From AP-15 sp963818695 (GTDB lineage Bacteria > Pseudomonadota > Alphaproteobacteria > ATCC43930 > CGMCC-115725): a DNA stretch of 64,000 nucleotides. The notes beneath the pieces were generated by a model. It ran no database searches, had not been told where the DNA came from, and saw only the letters and a program-made list of their open reading frames with translations. Made by a program: the position numbers and the translations under genes. The stretch lies in NCBI GenBank assembly GCA_963818695.1, contig CAWFTG010000007.1, positions 274,634-338,633 on the forward strand, written 5' to 3'. Every line of letters begins with the position of its first letter. The stretch's first letter is position 1. Shown one piece after another: positions 1-8,410 of the stretch.

Positions 1-818
1 AACGGATCTTCGGCGACGCGCGACTGGTCGCGCAGATTGATGCGCTTCAGCGACTGCTCCCGAAATACCTCGAGCGCGCCCAATGCCGCGCCAATGGCGG
101 GAGCCGTAATGCCGTTCGCAAAGACGAGGCCAAAGGGCAGCCGGTAAAGCGGCGCGTGATTTATTGCAGTTCCCGGGTGTTTCAGATGAAACGCATCCTG
201 GTACGAATGCGTGCGGTATTCCGGCACGAATGCGTCATCGACGACCAGGTCCTTGCTGCCTGTGGCGCACAGCCCCATGACGTGCCAATTGTCGTCGATG
301 ACGTAGTCCCTCCGCGGTAGTAGAAATACGCGCGCATCGGCCGGCTGGCCCTCCTCGGCCGGCGGAACAATCCCGCCGAGCACGGCCCATTGGCAGAAAT
401 CGCAGCCGCTGGAGAAAGACCAGCGCCCACTGAGACGGAATCCGCCATCGGCCCGCTGCACGGTCCCGCTCGGCGCCAGCGAGGTCGAGAGCTGGACGGT
501 AGTGTCCTCGCCCCAGACGTCCTCTTGCGCCTGCGGCGGGAAAATCGCCAGGTGCCAATTGTGGACGCCGATGACCCCGAGGATCCAGGCACTCGACCCG
601 CATACCGCGCCGATCTCCATGACCGCCTGGTAGAATACTCCGGGATCGAGCTCGTAACCGCCATAGCGTTTCGGCTGTAACGCGCGAAAAAGACCCGCCT
701 CCTGAAAATCCGCAAAGGTCTCGTCGGGCAACCGCCGCAACTGCTCGGCATGCGCCGTGCGTTCGCGGACTGCCGGCAGCAATGCGCGAGCACGCCCCAG
801 ATACTCTTCGGGCGTCAC
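1..818 (-). CDS. Flavin-dependent aromatic monooxygenase (HsaA-like, acyl-CoA dehydrogenase fold), C-terminus off window
   Basis: From a GTG at 816-818 the frame stays open for about 272 codons and leaves the window on the left, so the C-terminal helical domain is missing. Visible family features are SSAWILGVIGVHNWHLA near residue 75, LSGRWSFSSGCDFCQWAV near residue 130 and GLCATGSKDLVVDDAFVP near residue 185, which match group D flavin monooxygenases of the HsaA/HpaB-C2 type. Such enzymes hydroxylate phenols using reduced flavin from a separate reductase. The start lies 6 nt after the stop of the upstream extradiol-dioxygenase-like gene, so the two are probably co-transcribed and act in one aromatic or steroid ring-opening route. 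The substrate cannot be read from the sequence. A true acyl-CoA dehydrogenase is less likely, given the dioxygenase neighbour. Confidence 0.72.
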   Translation of the reverse strand, partial: MTPEEYLGRARALLPAVRERTAHAEQLRRLPDETFADFQEAGLFRALQPKRYGGYELDPGVFYQAVMEIGAVCGSSAWILGVIGVHNWHLAIFPPQAQEDVWGEDTTVQLSTSLAPSGTVQRADGGFRLSGRWSFSSGCDFCQWAVLGGIVPPAEEGQPADARVFLLPRRDYVIDDNWHVMGLCATGSKDLVVDDAFVPEYRTHSYQDAFHLKHPGTAINHAPLYRLPFGLVFANGITAPAIGAALGALEVFREQSLKRINLRDQSRVAEDP

Positions 819-824
819 TAAGGG

Positions 825-2046
825 CTAACCCAGCGGGCCTTGGAAGACCTGGTCGACATAGGTGTCGGAAAGCGGTTCCAGTGCTTCCGGCCATTGCCCG
901 TTGACACGGCGCCGGTCGCGGGCTGGGCGCACCCGGCCATCCCAGCCGATCTGCTCCATGTAGTAATAGAGCTGGATGCAGTGGCCGTCCGGATCGAGCG
1001 CAAAGGCCGAATAGTCGATGCCGGGGTAGAGCTCGGGAGGGATCGAATTCGATGAAAGTGACCCCGTGCTCCTTCAAAAAGGCGACCGCCTCGCGCAGTT
1101 GCGCGTAGCTGGAGACCTCCACCCCGAACGACATGCAGGTTGTTCGCTCGCTGAGGCCCAGTGTGCGCCGCAATTCTTTCGGGAAGAGCCCTACGCTGTG
1201 GTGTTCGGCGCCGCAGCGCAGGAAAACGCAGCGGCCGCCGTGGTAGACCGCCTCCTCGCTGCGCACGAAGCCGAGACGCTCGGTATAGAAATTCTCTGCA
1301 CGGTCGACGTCTTCGACAAAGAGGCTGACCGGGCCGATCTTCGTGATCTTGAATGGGCGCGGCAGCAGCACGCCCTCTACGTCATAGGTCGCGCCTTGCG
1401 GCGGCGATGGGCGGTGGCCGGAGAATATGTCGATGCCCTTCTCCTGCGCCTCGGCCACCTCGGCCGCTTCCGACATTTGCGGTAGTGACGGCTTCTCGTT
1501 GAAGCCGCGGTAATACATGTCGCGCGGTTTGCTCAGCCCGTTCCAGCCGACCTGCTCGATGCCGTAGTAGAACTCGTTGGTGTGGCCGTCAGGATCGTAG
1601 ACATAGACGTGCCAGTTGCTGCCCGGCATGTCGCGGCCGACGCGCTGGATGCGGACCTGCTGCTCCTCGAAATAGGTGTGAGCGTCGACAATCTCTTTGA
1701 GGCTGCCGCATTGCCAGGTGATTTGGTTGATCGTGACTTCAGGCGCGAATTTGCGGTCGGCGCGGTGGTCCATGACCCGCTTGGGGAACAGCACAAAGGC
1801 GTGATGGTCGGTCCCATAGCGCATGAAATAGCCGCGCGGGTCGCCCAGATCGGCGTCCTTAGGGAACCATGGCGCCCGAGAGAAATCGAGTGTATCGGAG
1901 GCTGTGAAACCGAGCAGGTCGCCGTAGAATTCGCGGCCTTCGGGGAGTTTCTCGACGTTGAACCCGAAATGGCCGAGGCGGCGGATCTTGAACGGCCGCT
2001 GCAGGTAAATCCCGCCGACATTATAGCGCTGCGTCGTGACTGACAT
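825..2046 (-). CDS. VOC-family extradiol dioxygenase-like protein, two VOC modules, frameshifted
   Basis: The gene starts at an ATG (2044-2046) behind a strong AGGAGG site. The first module has likely metal ligands in LGHFGFNV, HHAFVLFPK and NEFYYG. The second module keeps HHSVGLFPK but has IGPVSLFV and IQLYYY at the other two positions, so only the N-terminal module looks metal-competent. The fold fits type I extradiol dioxygenases and related VOC proteins. The frame breaks near 1047 after GVTFIE; dropping one T restores IPPELYPGIDYSAF and the ending at 825. It follows bfr by 31 nt and precedes the flavin monooxygenase by 6 nt, consistent with hydroxylation then ring cleavage, which is inference. 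The break is probably a sequencing error, because both sides are well conserved. Confidence 0.75.
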
Positions 2047-2077
2047 TTGCTGATTCCCTCCTTTAGCTGACCTTGGG

Positions 2078-2552
2078 CTATTTGGCCGGCTCGGCTTGCA
2101 GCTGGATGTAGTTTTCGCGACCGATCTTGCCAATCAGCTCCAGTTGCGTCTCGAGGAAATCGACGTGCTCCTCCTCGCCCTTCAGGATTGCGCTGAACAG
2201 GTCTCGGGTGACGAAGTCGCGTACACCCTCGCAATAAGGGATCGCCTCCCGCAGTTGCGGCATAGCCAACTGCTCGAGCCGCAGATCGCATTCGAGGACC
2301 TCGGGCACGGTCCTCCCGATCAGCAGCTTGTCGAAATCCAGGCGAGGTTCGCCGTCTAGGAACAGCAGGCGTTTGATCAGCAAGTCCGCATGCTTCATCT
2401 CGTCGATCGATTCCTCGTATTCATGCGCGCCGAGCCTGACGGCGCCCCAATGATCGAGCATCCGGGCATGGAGGAAGTATTGATTGATGGCGGTCATCTC
2501 ATTCCTCAAGCACGGCGTTGAGGTGCTGAATGACGGTCGCATCGCCTTGCAT
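2078..2552 (-). CDS. bfr: Bacterioferritin, frameshifted near the N-terminus
   Basis: The 24-mer iron-storage protein bacterioferritin is recognised by NEMTAINQYFLHARML, the ferroxidase-type EYEESIDEMKHAD and the C-terminal GEEEHVDFLETQLELI. The normal start is the ATG at 2550-2552, behind GGGAGGTC, giving MQGDATVIQHLNAVL. That frame hits a stop after 17 codons because of one extra base near 2506; removing it joins the start to NEMTAINQ. Corrected length is about 157 aa, normal for the family. It heads the leftward cluster with an Fe-type VOC dioxygenase and a monooxygenase, so it may supply or buffer iron for them (inference). Confidence 0.9.
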
Positions 2553-2712
2553 GATGACCTCCCTAATCAACGCCGACGGCATCGCGAGAGGATGCAAACC
2601 CGGACGCGCCCCAATGTCAACGGCCTGGCCGAGCCGGTGGAACCCGCTTTGGCATAGGTGTAGGGTCGTCGCTCACCGGGTTTCGATGCGTGAGGCGGGA
2701 AGGAGGATCCAG

Positions 2713-3922
2713 ATGAGTCAGGCTCTCGAGGGCATTCGCGTGATCGACTTTACGCACGACCAGGCGGGCCCCTCTTGCACTCAGATGCTGGCCTGGCTCG
2801 GCGCCGATGTGATCAAGATCGAGCGCCCGCCGCACGGCGACCGGGCGCGCCGGCTGTGGAACATCGACAACCCGGAGCTCGACAGCTTCTTCTTCCTGCT
2901 GCTCAACAGCAACAAGCGCAGCACCGTGGTCAATCTGCGGACCGAGGAGGGTAAGGAGATCGCCCGCCGCCTGATCCAAAACGCCGACATCGTCGCGGAG
3001 AACCTCGGCCCCGGCGTTATGGAACGGCTCGGGCCTCGGCTGGGAGGCCGTCAAGGCGCTCAATCCGCGGGCGATCTACGCCTCGGTCAAGGGGTTCGGC
3101 TCGTATGGACCCTATAGCGGCTTCAAATGTTTCGAGCCGGTGGCTCAGGCGACCTCCGGCGCGATGAGCGTCACCGGCGAGGCCGGCGGCCCGCCGATGG
3201 TCAACGGCGCCAATATCGGCGATTCCGGGACCGGCATGCATCTGACGATCGCCATCCTCGCGGCGCTGGTGCAGCGCGAACGCACCGGCCGCGGCCAGCT
3301 CGTCGAGGTCGCGATGCAGGAGGCGGTGCTGAACCTGACCCGGGTCAAATACACGCAGACTTTGGCGACCGGAACGCCGCTCGAACGCAGCGGCAATCGC
3401 TCAGCGACCGGCGGCTGGTCGGATCTCTTGCGCTGCGCCGGCAGCGGGTCGAACGATTACGTCTACATGATCATCCCACCCGACAATCCGGAGATGTTCG
3501 AGGCGATGACCGAGGTGATCGGGCGCCCGGATCTGCGCACCGACGACCGCTTCGCGACCCCGCCGGCGCGCGCCCGCAACGGCGCGGCACTTACCGCGGA
3601 AATCGAAGGCTGGACGGCGCGGCGCGACAAACGCGAGGTCATGAAGGCGTTCGCCGGACGCGGCATCGTCTGCGGCGCGGTGCTCGACACCGCCGAAGTC
3701 CTTGCCGACCCGCATCTGCGCGAGCGCGAAACGATTTTTGACCTCGATCACCCGACGCGCGGCCGTTTTTCGGTGATCGGCTGCCCGGTGCGCCTCTCGG
3801 ATTTGCCGGTGGCCGCTAAGCGCGCGCCGCTAAAGGGCGAGCACACGGAGGACGTGTTGCGCAGCCTGGCCGGTTATACGCCGGAAGAAATCCGCGGGCT
3901 GCGCGAAAACAAAGTTATCTAA
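2713..3922 (+). CDS. Family III CoA-transferase (CaiB/BaiF, formyl-CoA-transferase-like), frameshifted
   Basis: Translation starts at an ATG (2713) with GGAGGATCC upstream. The N-terminus LEGIRVIDFTHDQAGP and GADVIKIERP, and the block GDSGTGMHL with the Asp expected to form the acyl anhydride, are typical of class III CoA-transferases close to formyl-CoA:oxalate CoA-transferase. The frame breaks near 3030, where CTCGGGCCTCGGC should read as L-G-L-G; removing one G restores LGWEAVKALNPRAIYA. Corrected length is about 402 aa, usual for the family. A TPP enzyme follows after a palindromic repeat, which recalls the frc-oxc oxalate pair, but that partner is not a clear oxalyl-CoA decarboxylase. 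The acyl substrate is unknown. Confidence 0.82.
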
Positions 3923-3927
3923 TTCAA

Positions 3928-4015
3928 CCAGTCATTCCTGAGAAAGCAGGAATCCAGGGCGGCAGGTTCCTGCGTTTTAGCTCTGGACCCCCGCTTTCGC
4001 GGGGGCGACGACAAG
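3928..4015. repeat. Double-hairpin palindromic intergenic repeat (REP-like), copy 1
   Basis: Two hairpins, ATTCCTG/CAGGAAT and CCCCCGC/GCGGGGG, flank a short spacer with outer CCAG/CTGG arms. The same architecture appears inverted at 8318-8402 and again at 15392-15522. It lies between the CoA-transferase and the TPP enzyme and may also act as a transcription attenuator or mRNA-end stabiliser. Confidence 0.7.
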
Positions 4016-4033
4016 ACCGGGAGGGAAACAGAG

Positions 4034-5725
4034 TTGAGTGAACACGGATCGATGAATGGGGCCGAATGGCTGGCACGAGCACTGGCCGGGGCGGGCACCA
4101 CATATGTCTTCTTTGTCGAGTTGGTGCTGCGCCGCACGTTGCTGCAATTGAAGGATCTCGGGGTCACCCCGATCCTCGCGCATTCGGAAAAAGCCGCGGC
4201 TTACATGGCAGACGGCTACGCCCGGATTGCGGGGCGGCCGGGGGTGTGCATGGCCCAGGCGGTCGGCGCCGCCAACCTCGCTTCCGGCTTGCAGGATCCT
4301 TTCCTCGGACGCAGCCCGGTAGTCGCTCTGACTGGCCGCAAGCCACCCTCGTTTCAGCATCGCAACGCCTACCAGGAAATTCCTCACGCGCCGCTCTTCG
4401 CCGCGGTGACCAAGTTTTCAACGACTGTCGACCAGACCTCGGAGCTGCCACGGCTGTTGCGCCATGCCTGGCGCGCTGCCTTGGCGGAGACGCCACGCCC
4501 GACCCATCTCGATTTTTCGGGGCATCAGGGGGATGAGATCGAGCTTGGCCAGACCGCCGAGCCGCCGGTCATCGACCCCGAGGGACGGCGTATCCCCGCG
4601 CATCGCCCCGTAGCCGATACCACCGACATCGAGCACGCCGCCGCGGCGCTGACCGCAGCCCGCCGCGTAGCGATCGTCGCCGGGGATGGGGCCGCCGCCT
4701 CACAGGCGGGGCCGGAGGTTCTCGCTCTGGCCGAGGCGCTGCAGGCGCCGGTCGCTACGACCCTCGGCGCGCGCGGTATCATCCCGACCCGGCATCGGCT
4801 CTCCGTCGGGGTCGCCGGCAGCTATTCCGCGCCGCCGGCGAACCGCATCGTGCACGGCGCCGACCTCGTGCTGTTCATCGGCTGCGATACGGGCGACCAG
4901 GTCACGTTGAACTGGACTGTGCCGCCGCCGGATACAAAGATCGTGCAGATCGACGCTGATCCCCTGGACATCGGCCGCAGCTATCCGAACACGACGGGGC
5001 TTGTCGGTGACCCGAAAGCGACGCTGGTTCACCTCAACCAGGTTATCGGGAAACCGACACGCGATTCCGGTTTCGCCGAAGAGGCCGCGCGCATCGTCGC
5101 CGATTGGCGCGCCACGATGACCCCATTGGTCGAAAACGACAGCGCGCCGATCCGCGTCGAGCGGTTGTGCGGCGAAATCACCCGGGCATTGCCCGCCGAT
5201 GCAGTCCTGGTCGCAGATACCGGCTATTCCGGGATCTGGACCGGCACGATGATCGAACTGAACGGCGTCGGGCAGACCTATCTGCGGGCGGCCGGGTCGC
5301 TCGGCTGGTCGTTTCCCGCTTCGCTCGGCGCCAAATGCGCGGCCGGGGCTCGGAAAGTCTTGTGCTTCACTGGGGATGGCGGGTTTTACTACCACCTCGC
5401 CGAACTCGAATCGGCGCGTCGGTGCGGCATCGCCGTCGCCGTCGTCGTCAACAACAATTCCGGGTTCGGTCAGAACCTGACCGGCGTGCGCCGCGTCGCC
5501 GGCAACCGGCCGGGCCGGGGAGAGGAGCTGATCCGCTTCGGACCGACCGATTTCACCGCCGTGGCGAGGAGCTTTGGCGTCCGCGGCATCCGGGTGGAGC
5601 ACCCGGGCGAGATTGCCCCCGCCCTCACCGAGGCAATCGGTGCCGGTGAAACTGTCGTGGTCGATGTCGTGACCGATCTGGAACCGCGCGCGCCGGAGCC
5701 TTGGGCGCCGGGACGGAACGCGTAA
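4034..5725 (+). CDS. Thiamine pyrophosphate-dependent enzyme (acetolactate synthase-like)
   Basis: The protein is about 563 aa with the three-domain POX/ALS layout. The N-terminal PYR domain has the cofactor-activating Glu in AHSEKAAAYMADGYARI, the central domain has GADLVLFIGCDTGDQ, and the C-terminal PP domain has the TPP/Mg motif GDGGFYYHLAELESARR followed by NNNSGFGQ. The start is a TTG at 4034 after GGGAGGGAAA; an ATG at 4052 is the alternative. Its position after a formyl-CoA-transferase-like gene suggests a joint carboxylate pathway, but it lacks the look of oxalyl-CoA decarboxylase, so the substrate is open. A small unknown gene follows 12 nt downstream. Known relatives decarboxylate or carboligate 2-oxo acids. 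Confidence 0.8.
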   Translation: MSEHGSMNGAEWLARALAGAGTTYVFFVELVLRRTLLQLKDLGVTPILAHSEKAAAYMADGYARIAGRPGVCMAQAVGAANLASGLQDPFLGRSPVVALTGRKPPSFQHRNAYQEIPHAPLFAAVTKFSTTVDQTSELPRLLRHAWRAALAETPRPTHLDFSGHQGDEIELGQTAEPPVIDPEGRRIPAHRPVADTTDIEHAAAALTAARRVAIVAGDGAAASQAGPEVLALAEALQAPVATTLGARGIIPTRHRLSVGVAGSYSAPPANRIVHGADLVLFIGCDTGDQVTLNWTVPPPDTKIVQIDADPLDIGRSYPNTTGLVGDPKATLVHLNQVIGKPTRDSGFAEEAARIVADWRATMTPLVENDSAPIRVERLCGEITRALPADAVLVADTGYSGIWTGTMIELNGVGQTYLRAAGSLGWSFPASLGAKCAAGARKVLCFTGDGGFYYHLAELESARRCGIAVAVVVNNNSGFGQNLTGVRRVAGNRPGRGEELIRFGPTDFTAVARSFGVRGIRVEHPGEIAPALTEAIGAGETVVVDVVTDLEPRAPEPWAPGRNA

Positions 5726-5737
5726 GTGGAGAACCAT

Positions 5738-6076
5738 ATGGCGAGGCGCTTGGTTATCGGCCTGTTCTATTCGAGCGGGATCGCCGAGGACGCCGTCCAC
5801 CGGCTGATCACCGAAGGGGTGGCGCCGCGCGATATTGCGCATCGGGTACTGAAGGAGGTCGGTCCTATTCCTCCTGTCCTGCAGCCCGAGCTCGCGGCAT
5901 TGGAGGTCGATCCATTGGTGATCGGCAATACTCGCGAGAGCTTTGCGCGGTTCATCCGCAACGGCGAGACGGCGGTATTCGTTCGCGCGCTCGACGACGA
6001 GCAGGTCGAGTTCGCCACTGATGTCCTGAAGCTGTACCTGCCGATCGCGATCGAGGTCGTGCCGCTCGCCGAGTGA
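5738..6076 (+). CDS. Hypothetical cytosolic protein, about 112 aa
   Basis: I do not recognise the family. The ATG at 5738 is preferred over a GTG at 5726 because a GGAG sits 7 nt before it. The protein starts with RRLVIGLFYSSGIAEDA, followed by a segment resembling stress-associated alpha/beta proteins (VHRLITEGVAPRDIA), and has no signal peptide or membrane span. It lies 12 nt after the TPP enzyme, so it is probably co-transcribed, and it converges on the phosphorylase-like gene 16 nt away. Confidence 0.65.
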   Translation: MARRLVIGLFYSSGIAEDAVHRLITEGVAPRDIAHRVLKEVGPIPPVLQPELAALEVDPLVIGNTRESFARFIRNGETAVFVRALDDEQVEFATDVLKLYLPIAIEVVPLAE

Positions 6077-6092
6077 AAACGGGGCTCGGCCG

Positions 6093-7226
6093 TTAATTGT
6101 CGAGGATCAAGGCCCAGCAGGTAATGGCGCTCGGTATCGTGGTCCAATAGCCGAACCGCTCATAGATCTGTGCGGCTTTCGCACCAGCTTCCTTCTCGGT
6201 CAGCCCCGCGGAATCGATCTCGGGGTCCGAGGCGTTGCGCACCGCGAGCCAGCGCGGCGCTGACGCTCCGAGTTCCTCGATCACCATACCGAGAACCGCA
6301 TCGCCCATCTCGACGGCAGCACCCATACCCTCCAGACTGAACGTATTGCTCGTATCGTCGAAGGCGAAGAAATCGGTCGTTACCACCTCTGGCACCGGAA
6401 CCTGGGCGGTCGGGGTTATGAAGATGGCCGGGGGGCGCGAGGTCGGCGGCAGGTGAGCCGCGTTAGCGGAAAAGAGGTGAGCTGCGAGCGGCAAGCTCGC
6501 TGTATTAGGAACCGAACAGGCGTACGAGCTGGCATGAAACGGCTGCGCCTTAAACTTGCGTATGCAGTCGAACCGGACAGAGCGGGCGACGATCACATCG
6601 CCCAATTGGATGTCGGCGCCGATGCCGCCTGCAGTGCCTGTCGTGATCACGAGTTTCGGCTGGACCTCGGCGATGAGCTGCTGCCAAAGCTTAGCTACCG
6701 GAAGCTTGAGGCCGTCCTGGCTCATGTGCAGTTCGGATTTGAAGCACATGACGCGCTTGCCGCCGATCATTGTGGGGAACCAGCTGCCCAATCTGTTCGC
6801 GGCCCGCGCCGGCGCGCCTTTGGCGATCAGCGGCAGAAAGTCGGTCGCAAAATTATGTGCATAGTCGTACCACGCCGTGCGGCTAGGAAAGCCCGGCGTT
6901 AGCGTATCGGCGAGGCACTTCGCCTCTTCCACTGTCCAGGTGACGACCAGGTAGTCGAATTGGGGGAGCGGCGCCACAATCGGGGGCGCCGCAGCGAGAG
7001 GGGCAGGGGTCGGGACGCGGCCGGCTGGCCAGGGGATCGGGTTCCGCGCGGTTCTTGTGGCAATTGCCGCGGCGGGGAGCGAGAACGGTGCGTAGCTCGC
7101 TCTATCCTCTGCATCGAACTCGATGATGTGCCTTGCAAGGTCGCCTGATGCTTTCGGAAAAGCGGATTTCGGGCGAGACTGCATTGTTGCGCTGCCATCA
7201 GCTGCGCGCGCCGACACGGGTCGCAT
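6093..7226 (-). CDS. Nucleoside phosphorylase / nucleosidase-superfamily protein
   Basis: The start is the ATG at 7224-7226, with CGGAGGAA 8 nt upstream; the frame stays open further but without a better site. The first 90 residues are low-complexity, Ala/Pro-rich. After that comes a PNP/UDP-phosphorylase-like fold: YLVVTWTVEEAKCLADTL, VITTGTAGGIGADIQLGD (the glycine-rich phosphate/nucleoside loop), and MGAAVEMGDAVLGMVIEE in the place of the family's purine-binding Met-Glu-x-Glu region. The length of 377 aa exceeds usual family members (240-290 aa) because of the N-terminal extension. The physiological substrate is unknown; a 5'-methylthioadenosine/futalosine-type or signalling role are options. 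Confidence 0.65.
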   Translation of the reverse strand: MRPVSARAADGSATMQSRPKSAFPKASGDLARHIIEFDAEDRASYAPFSLPAAAIATRTARNPIPWPAGRVPTPAPLAAAPPIVAPLPQFDYLVVTWTVEEAKCLADTLTPGFPSRTAWYDYAHNFATDFLPLIAKGAPARAANRLGSWFPTMIGGKRVMCFKSELHMSQDGLKLPVAKLWQQLIAEVQPKLVITTGTAGGIGADIQLGDVIVARSVRFDCIRKFKAQPFHASSYACSVPNTASLPLAAHLFSANAAHLPPTSRPPAIFITPTAQVPVPEVVTTDFFAFDDTSNTFSLEGMGAAVEMGDAVLGMVIEELGASAPRWLAVRNASDPEIDSAGLTEKEAGAKAAQIYERFGYWTTIPSAITCWALILDN

Positions 7227-7472
7227 GGTCGATTCCTCCGTTGCTGCGAGGCCGCTCTGATATGACAGATCAGGGGCTGCAACTGGTGTGAGTTGGTTCA
7301 CACCCGCGGAGGAATTCCGTTTACCCTTTCGGCAACGGCTCGGGTGGCGCATAGGGAAAGCGTGCAATCGTCGCACGCGTCGGGGGCGGCTCAACTCCCA
7401 CCCGCTGTTGACCGTCAACATGGCTTCTCTTACGGTTCTTCCGATAGGACAATTGCAACTCCGGAGGACAGG

Positions 7473-8312
7473 ATGGACGGCTTGACAGTCGCGGATCTGA
7501 AGACCGTCGTAGCACCGCTCAATTTCCTCGTTCCAATGGCCGAAAAGCCGGTCGCCTACAATTACGAGCCACCACCGGGGGTTCCCGTCAGGACCGGCAA
7601 GAGCGAAGAACATCAGGTGCCGATATGCGATGCGCGGCCGCTGATAGGCCGGCTCTCACTGGACAAAGAGGGCTTTGTACTGCTGCGCCACCACACGGCG
7701 GTAAAGAATTTCTACGATGAGGACGAAATCACCTCGGTCTACTATTCGGAATGCGAGAGCGTCATCAAGGACGCGACCGGTGCCGCACGCGTCGTTGCGT
7801 TCGACCACATCGTGCGCAACGCGGCGATGGCGGCGATCGAGGGGAGCTGCATAAAGATCCCGGCCAAACGCGTCCACAACGACTACACCGCCTGGTCCTC
7901 GCCGCAGCGGGTGCGCCAGCTGATGGGCGAGGAAGCGGAGGAGCTCTTAAAACACCGCTATGCGATCATCAATTTGTGGCGGCCGATCCGTGGGCCGGTG
8001 CTGGAATTGCCGCTGACATTGTGCGACGCGGACAGCCTCTCCGAGGAAGATTTGGTGGCCAGCGACCTCAGATACCCGGACCGCACCGGCGAGACCTACT
8101 CGATCACCTACAATCCCAACCAGCGGTACTATTACTTCCCGAAAATGCAGGCTGACGAACCGGTGTTGATCCGCTGCTTCAACTCGGCGCGCGAGGGAGC
8201 AGCGCGGTTTTCTGCCCACACCGGCTTCGACGACCCGTCCTCGCCGCCCGATGCGCCGCCCCGCGAGAGTATCGAGGTGCGCACCCTGGTCTTCTTCCCG
8301 CCGGGGGCTTAG
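7473..8312 (+). CDS. CmcJ/NvfI-family oxidoreductase (AsaB-like)
   Basis: The ATG at 7473 follows GGAGGACAGG. The 279 aa product has the hallmark blocks of the family: KRVHNDYTAWSSPQRVRQL, YAIINLWRPIRGPVLELPL, and a C-terminal YYYFPKMQADEPVLIRCF. Members include CmcJ of cephamycin 7-methoxylation and the fungal AsaB/NvfI group, which are 2-oxoglutarate/Fe-type or related oxygenases. Here it is a single gene with no antibiotic cluster around it, divergent from the phosphorylase-like gene and convergent with a luciferase-like monooxygenase. Function in this organism is unknown; oxidative tailoring or breakdown of a small molecule is the safest reading. Confidence 0.75.
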   Translation: MDGLTVADLKTVVAPLNFLVPMAEKPVAYNYEPPPGVPVRTGKSEEHQVPICDARPLIGRLSLDKEGFVLLRHHTAVKNFYDEDEITSVYYSECESVIKDATGAARVVAFDHIVRNAAMAAIEGSCIKIPAKRVHNDYTAWSSPQRVRQLMGEEAEELLKHRYAIINLWRPIRGPVLELPLTLCDADSLSEEDLVASDLRYPDRTGETYSITYNPNQRYYYFPKMQADEPVLIRCFNSAREGAARFSAHTGFDDPSSPPDAPPRESIEVRTLVFFPPGA

Positions 8313-8317
8313 GGCCC

Positions 8318-8402
8318 GTTTCCGTCGCCCCCGCGAACGCGGGGGCCAGGCGGCTGAGGCAGTGCGCTGGGTTCTGGGTTCCCGCTCTCGCGGGACTAAC
8401 GG
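8318..8402. repeat. Double-hairpin palindromic intergenic repeat (REP-like), copy 2, inverted
   Basis: Hairpins CCCCCGC/GCGGGGG and CCCGC/GCGGG flank a spacer. Read in reverse this matches the 3928-4015 element in order and arm sequence. It sits between convergent genes, where it could serve as a bidirectional terminator. Confidence 0.65.
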
Positions 8403-8410
8403 GATAGTGT

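Noticed and set aside
4034..5725. Oxalyl-CoA decarboxylase
   Set aside because: The neighbour suggests it, but the sequence around the activating Glu and the middle domain look acetolactate-synthase-like.
4700..5842. Leftward open frame of 380 codons
   Set aside because: Antisense to the TPP enzyme with its GDG...NNN motif; His/Arg-rich shadow composition.
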